Part shown: piece by piece, positions 34,794 through 38,701 of the stretch
Layout of the letters: every line of letters starts with the position of its first letter
How positions within the stretch are numbered: the first letter of the stretch is position 1
DNA from: Candidatus Avimonas faecium
GTDB taxonomy: Bacteria > Bacillota > Clostridia > Oscillospirales > Acutalibacteraceae
Assembly: GCA_904419005.1 (NCBI GenBank)
Contig: CAJFQI010000018.1
Span: forward strand, 1 to 38,701
Reading direction: 5' to 3'
Length of the DNA: 38,701 nt
Notes under the pieces: model-generated
What the model saw: only the letters and a program-made list of their open reading frames with translations
What the model was told of the DNA's origin: nothing
The model's database searches: none
Translations under genes and position numbers: made by a program

Positions 34794-37052
34794 ATGGCTG
34801 ATGCCTCTTTAATCAAACGGAAATACCGCCTTGAAGGGCTGGGGTGCCCCAACTGCGGCGCTAAGATTGAAGCCCGGGCCGCGAAGCTCCCCGGCGTTCG
34901 GGACGCGGCGCTGAATTATCCCGAAAAGCTGCTGATCCTGTACAGTGAGAACGACCTGACGGCCGACATCCAGCGGCTGTGCGACAGCGTTGAGGAAGGG
35001 ATCCGGGTGTCCCCCGCCGCGTCGGCCTCCTGCTCCGCCTCCGCCGGCCGGGGGGAAGCGCCCGCCCCTGCCCACGGCGCCTGCGGCTGCGGACCGGCGC
35101 ACGGCTCCGCTCCGGGGCAGGCGCATCCCCATTGCCACGGCGGGGGGAGCCATGAGCATGGGCCGGAAACGGCGCACAGCCATACGGACGCTGCCGAGCA
35201 TACGCACGAACACACCCATGACGAAAAGCAGGGCTTTCCTTGGGGGCTGGCTGCCGGCGCGGTCCTGTTCCTGCTGGGATTCCTCCCCTTCCTGCCGGAC
35301 CCGGTCCCCTTCCTGCTTTACCTCGCCTCCGCCGTGGCCGCCGCGGCTCCCGTCGCCCGCGGCGCGCTGGCCGAGATCAAGGGCAAGAGCATGGGGGAAA
35401 ACGTCCTGCTTGTCATCGCCCTGGTCGCCGCCTTCGCCATCGGGGAAGCCCGGGAGGGCGCGGTTGTCGCCCTGCTGTTCACCCTGGGCGAGAGGCTTGA
35501 GGATCTCGCGGTGGGGCGCTCCCGCCGCCAGATTGAGCAGCTGGCCAAAATCCGGCCGGACCGCGCTTTCCGGGTGCGGGAGGACGGGACGGAGGAGGAG
35601 ATCCTTGCGGACGCGGTTCAAGTGGGCGACGTCCTGCGGATCCCGGCCCACGAACGGGTCGCGGTGGACTGCACCGTCCTGCAGGGGGAATCGGAAATCG
35701 ACGCCTCCGCCCTGACCGGCGAAAGCCGCCCGGTCTATGTCTCCCCGGGCAGCGCGCTGCTTTCCGGCGCGATGAACGGCAACGGCTCCTTAACCGTGCG
35801 GGCCGACAACCGGGCGGAAAGCTCCGCCGCCGCACGAATCCTTGATATGGTGTCGGAGTCGGCCGCCCGCAAGGGGTCGTCGGAAAAATTCATCACCCGG
35901 TTTGCGCGGATCTATACGCCGGTGGTGACCGGTTTTGCCGTCCTGCTGGCGGTGATTCCGCCGCTGGCCGGCTTGGGCGGGTGGCAGGAATGGATTTACC
36001 GCGCGCTGGTGTTCCTGGTGGCCTCCTGCCCCTGCGCGCTGGTTATCTCGGTCCCGCTCAGCTTCTATTCCGGCATCGGCGCCGCCTCCCGCAAGGGCGT
36101 GCTCATCAAGGGGGGCCGGTACATTGAAGCGCTCGCCAACGCCCGCGCCGCAGCGTTTGACAAGACCGGCACCCTGACCACCGGCCGGCTGGCTGTAACC
36201 CGCATCGCGCTTGCCCCGGATATGGACCGGCAGACGGCGCTGCGCCTGGCCGCGCTGGCGGAGAGCCATTCCTCCCACCCCGCCGCCCTGGCCATCCGGC
36301 AGGAGGCGGAAGCCGCCTGTCCGCCGTCCGCCGGCGCCGAGGGCGCTGTGGAGGCCCTGTCCGAGCTGCCCGGCCTGGGCGTATCCGCCGTCATTGACGG
36401 GCGGGCGGTCCTCTGCGGCGGAAAAAGGCTGATGGACGCAAACGGGGTGGCCGTCCCCTGGCCGGACGCGGCCGTATACCTGGCGGTGGACGGAAAAGCC
36501 GCCGCCGCGTTTCAGATGGAGTCGGAGCTGCATCCCGACGCCGCCGGCGCGCTGTCCCGCCTGCACGCGCTCGGCATACGGAAAATCGCGATGCTGACCG
36601 GCGACCGCCGGGCGGAGGCCGAGCGAATCGCCGGCATGCTCGCCGTTGACGAGGTCAAGGCCGACCTGCTGCCGGAGGATAAGCTCAACGCACTGCGGGC
36701 GCTGAAGCAGGAAAACGGCACGACCTTGTTCGTCGGGGACGGCATCAACGACGCGCCGGTGCTGGCCGAGGCGGATGCGGGCGTCGCGATGGGGCTTGGC
36801 TCCGCCGCAGCGATTGAGGCGGGGGACGTGGTGCTGACCTCCGGCAGCCTGGCAAGGCTTCCCGACGCGGTGCAGCTCTCCCGCCGGGTAATGGGCGTGG
36901 TCCGCTTCAACATCGCCTTTGCCATAACGGTAAAGGCTGCGGTCCTGATCCTGGCCGCCGCCGGCTTCGCCCCGATGTGGGCCGCCGTCTTCGCCGACGT
37001 GGGCGTTTCCATCCTTTCGGTGCTCAACGCCGCCCGGCTGTTCTTCCAATAA
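34794..37052 (+). CDS. Zn/Cd/Pb-exporting P1B-type ATPase
   Basis: 752 residues. Exports divalent heavy metals using ATP. Order: N-terminal HMA domain with GCPNCGAKIE (Cys18, Cys21); a linker of about 75 residues (about 80-150) very rich in His, with several HxH and Cys-Gly-Cys groups; membrane helices; TGES actuator loop; the metal-site SCPCALVISVP (Cys412-Pro-Cys414) of the Zn/Cd subgroup; DKTGT with phosphorylated Asp456; HP motif (SHPAAL); GDGINDAPVLAEADAGVAMG. The C-terminal helices end AARLFFQ. Start ATG 34794 (AAGGGTG upstream). It lies 76 bp after the ArsR-type gene and is probably regulated by it through the zinc operator. Substrate class is inferred from CPC and sensor type. Confidence 0.93.
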   Translation: MADASLIKRKYRLEGLGCPNCGAKIEARAAKLPGVRDAALNYPEKLLILYSENDLTADIQRLCDSVEEGIRVSPAASASCSASAGRGEAPAPAHGACGCGPAHGSAPGQAHPHCHGGGSHEHGPETAHSHTDAAEHTHEHTHDEKQGFPWGLAAGAVLFLLGFLPFLPDPVPFLLYLASAVAAAAPVARGALAEIKGKSMGENVLLVIALVAAFAIGEAREGAVVALLFTLGERLEDLAVGRSRRQIEQLAKIRPDRAFRVREDGTEEEILADAVQVGDVLRIPAHERVAVDCTVLQGESEIDASALTGESRPVYVSPGSALLSGAMNGNGSLTVRADNRAESSAAARILDMVSESAARKGSSEKFITRFARIYTPVVTGFAVLLAVIPPLAGLGGWQEWIYRALVFLVASCPCALVISVPLSFYSGIGAASRKGVLIKGGRYIEALANARAAAFDKTGTLTTGRLAVTRIALAPDMDRQTALRLAALAESHSSHPAALAIRQEAEAACPPSAGAEGAVEALSELPGLGVSAVIDGRAVLCGGKRLMDANGVAVPWPDAAVYLAVDGKAAAAFQMESELHPDAAGALSRLHALGIRKIAMLTGDRRAEAERIAGMLAVDEVKADLLPEDKLNALRALKQENGTTLFVGDGINDAPVLAEADAGVAMGLGSAAAIEAGDVVLTSGSLARLPDAVQLSRRVMGVVRFNIAFAITVKAAVLILAAAGFAPMWAAVFADVGVSILSVLNAARLFFQ

Positions 37053-37103
37053 GGCAGCGCCGGCAGCAGCAATCTATACGTCAAAGCAAAATACGGCAGC
37101 CTT

Positions 37104-37150
37104 ACGGCGGTTTTGAAACCACGAATTCAAACCGCCGTTTTCCTTTTGAA
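37104..37150 (+). terminator. Terminator of the metal-efflux operon
   Basis: ACGGCGGTTT (37104-37113) pairs with AAACCGCCGT (37129-37138), extended by TGAA/TTCA inside, followed by TTTTCCTTTT. Standard intrinsic terminator 50 bp after the ATPase stop. Confidence 0.88.
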
Positions 37151-37631
37151 AAAGGAGAATACGGGGTGCCCTGAAGCTGTCCTTTTTAAGCTGCGCAGCG
37201 GTTCGCGGGAGGTAGCGTTTTGTCCGTCCTGCTTTTTCAAAAGCTCCCCTAACACCTCCACCAGGGAAAGAGGAAGCCCGCCATCGGATCAGCCTGGTTA
37301 TGAACACGAAATGCCACAGCATATACAGGAATATATGACCACACGCTTACATGGCATTGGATCGCCAGGCGGATTCCGTTGCTCTCACTTGGGCGAAAAT
37401 GCCCGGGGCCCAGGGCGGATGCCCGAGGGCCGCTCCTTATCAATCTGCGGGACGAGCCGGCAAGCGGTGCATACCCTCCAAGCAGGAACGGGGCGCGGGT
37501 TCCTCGTGCGGCTCCGCCGCCTCGGGGCCTATGGATCGGTCTGGGAAATAAACATATCCGCCGGCGGCGTTGCGGCAGACGCCGCCAGCCCCCTCCCCGG
37601 ATGGCGGGGAGCCGCGGGAAGGGATAAAACG
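37151..37631. other. Non-coding stretch between the ATPase and the suf gene
   Basis: About 480 bp with no convincing gene. A long plus-strand open frame runs through it (about 37113-37688), but its composition is not protein-like, it has no ribosome binding site and it runs through terminators on both sides, so I reject it as coding. I recognise no RNA family. Confidence 0.5.
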
Positions 37632-37676
37632 AGACGCGCCGCCAAAGGGAGGCTTTGGCGGCGCGTCTGTCTTTTT
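37632..37676. terminator. Bidirectional terminator next to the suf gene
   Basis: A 16-bp perfect stem (AGACGCGCCGCCAAAG, 37632-37647, with 37653-37668) with 5-nt loop. On the plus strand TTTTTT follows; on the minus strand CGTTTTATCC follows. It ends the SufB/SufD-family transcript 12 bp after its stop. Confidence 0.88.
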
Positions 37677-37679
37677 TCC

Positions 37680-38597
37680 TTATTTTAAGAATCCATCAAC
37701 GATCTTGGCTTCGGCTTCCTCCTCGGTCAGGCCAAGGGTGCGCAGCTTAAGGAGCTGCTCGCCCGCGATTTTGCCGATCGCGGCCTCATGGATCAGGGAG
37801 GCGTCGTCGTGGTTGGCGGTCAGCTCCGGCGCGGCGCTGACGGTGCCCTCCCCCACGATGATGGCGTCGCACTCGGAGTGCCCCGTGCAGCGGGTGTTGC
37901 CGATGATGCGGGAGCGGTACTCCTGATGGGAACGGTCCCGGGCGACCGAACGGGAGATCAGGTTGACGCCGGAGCCCTCGCCGTCGAGGGTGACCTCAAA
38001 CTCGGTCTTGGCCTTCTGCTCCTTTTCGGTGAGAAGCCGTTCGTGGATGATGAGCTTGGCGTCGGCTGCGAGGGAGCCGGTAGTGCTGCGATAGGTGCGG
38101 TCCACCCCGCCGATCTGGGAGGTGTCCATTTCCAGCACAGCCCCTTTGGCCAGCTTGACCTCGGTCACCGGGTCAATAGAGCGCAGCCCCCTGCCCTTGC
38201 CGGTGCCGACATGCTTCTCCTGATAGAGGACGTGGGCGCCCTCCTCAAGGAAAAAGCGGTGGATGCCGTTGTGGCGGGCGGATTCCTCGTCGTCGGTGTG
38301 GACGCCGCAGCCGGCCACGATGGTGACGTCGGCCCCCTTGCCCACATAAAAGTCGTTGTAAACCAGGTCGTCAATATCGCCGTGGGTCACGCAGGCGGGG
38401 ATGTACACCCGCTCCCCCTTGGTCCCCGGCTTGATGTGGATATCCAGGCCGGGCAGATCCTTTTTGGAGGTGATTTCAATATTTTTGGTGGACTGGCGGC
38501 CGGCGCAGCCACCATCCTCCCGGATGTTGTAGGCGCCGGAGAAGCCTTCCTTCCAGTCGGAGACCAGCTCCAGCAGCGTTTGTGTAACCGATTTCAT
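37680..38597 (-). CDS. SufB/SufD family Fe-S cluster assembly protein
   Basis: 305 residues, the core-only form of the SufB/SufD family found in the compact SUF systems of clostridia and archaea, where one SufB-like protein pairs with the ATPase SufC as a scaffold for Fe-S clusters. The right-handed beta-helix pattern is visible: GERVYIPACVTHGDIDDL, DVTIVAGCGVHTDDEE with Cys and His, HNGIHRFFLEEGAHVLY, and the C-terminal AIIVGEGTVSAAPELTANHDDASLIHEAAIGKI typical of the family. Start ATG 38597, with GAGGAGG 7 nt upstream. No sufC is visible in the last 100 bp, so it may lie further right or elsewhere. Confidence 0.88.
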   Translation of the reverse strand: MKSVTQTLLELVSDWKEGFSGAYNIREDGGCAGRQSTKNIEITSKKDLPGLDIHIKPGTKGERVYIPACVTHGDIDDLVYNDFYVGKGADVTIVAGCGVHTDDEESARHNGIHRFFLEEGAHVLYQEKHVGTGKGRGLRSIDPVTEVKLAKGAVLEMDTSQIGGVDRTYRSTTGSLAADAKLIIHERLLTEKEQKAKTEFEVTLDGEGSGVNLISRSVARDRSHQEYRSRIIGNTRCTGHSECDAIIVGEGTVSAAPELTANHDDASLIHEAAIGKIAGEQLLKLRTLGLTEEEAEAKIVDGFLK

Positions 38598-38701
38598 AAC
38601 CGAACCTCCTCGTATAATAAGATTTGCAGACAGTTTTAAGTGCATCTGCTTACACTCTGTGCAATTTAGTAGGTTTTGGGATGCCCGTGATACAATAGCC
38701 G

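Noticed and set aside
35790-37049. A 419-codon minus-strand frame opposite the P-type ATPase
   Set aside because: It overlaps CPC, DKTGT and GDGIND motifs on the other strand and itself shows no known domain.
37113-37688. A 191-codon plus-strand frame between the ATPase and suf gene
   Set aside because: It runs through an intrinsic terminator at each end, has no ribosome binding site and has a non-protein-like composition.

Overview
The window looks like the chromosome of a GC-rich, gut-type member of the Clostridia (Oscillospiraceae/Ruminococcaceae-like). The evidence is Firmicute housekeeping genes (ribonuclease M5, holA, comEC, typA), a Spo0A-like regulator, a sortase-anchored surface protein, a Tn916-type integration module and strong AGGAGG-type ribosome binding sites. 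The species assignment is an inference from gene content only.

Left part (1 to about 19.45 kb) is accessory DNA. It opens with the 3' part of a LigD-type ATP-dependent DNA ligase, a DUF4160/DUF2442 pair behind a promoter with a palindrome between -35 and -10, and a C-terminal scrap of a Y-family DNA polymerase that ends at a strong hairpin. Next comes a glycan-utilisation cluster (2.2-16.3 kb). A divergently transcribed regulator has a LacI-type sensor domain but a C-terminal LuxR-type HTH. It faces a co-directional run of CE4 deacetylase, GH2 beta-galactosidase, GH36-like alpha-galactosidase, GH1, secreted GH16, a sortase-anchored CBM-like surface protein, a domain-permuted GH3, and an acetyl-esterase pseudogene carrying two lesions. 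The logic appears to be capture and endo-cleavage outside the cell, then exo-cleavage and de-esterification inside. No sugar transporter is encoded in the cluster. The region ends with a Tn916/Tn1549-like module: sigma-like factor, HTH_16 protein, a hairpin-rich leader, a small Xis-like protein and a tyrosine integrase. Two direct repeats that could be integrase arm sites follow.

At about 19.45-19.8 kb there are two tandem initiator tRNA genes on the minus strand, with their own promoter and terminator. To the right the sequence becomes visibly more GC-rich and housekeeping in character, so I place the island/chromosome boundary between the integrase stop and the tRNA terminator.

Right part (19.9-38.7 kb): a minus-strand block typA - phosphoribosyltransferase - comEC - holA - rnmV; a PadR / HAAS-type membrane protein / lipoprotein operon behind a perfect-consensus promoter; a YhhN-like membrane protein; a YbaK-type deacylase; and a small unknown gene followed by a Spo0A-like response regulator split by a -1 frameshift. 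A 1.3-kb non-coding AT-rich stretch follows. Then come an ECF-transporter S component, a universal-stress-type protein, an ArsR/SmtB metal sensor with a textbook palindromic operator driving a Zn/Cd P1B-type ATPase, and, at the right edge, a SufB/SufD-family protein.
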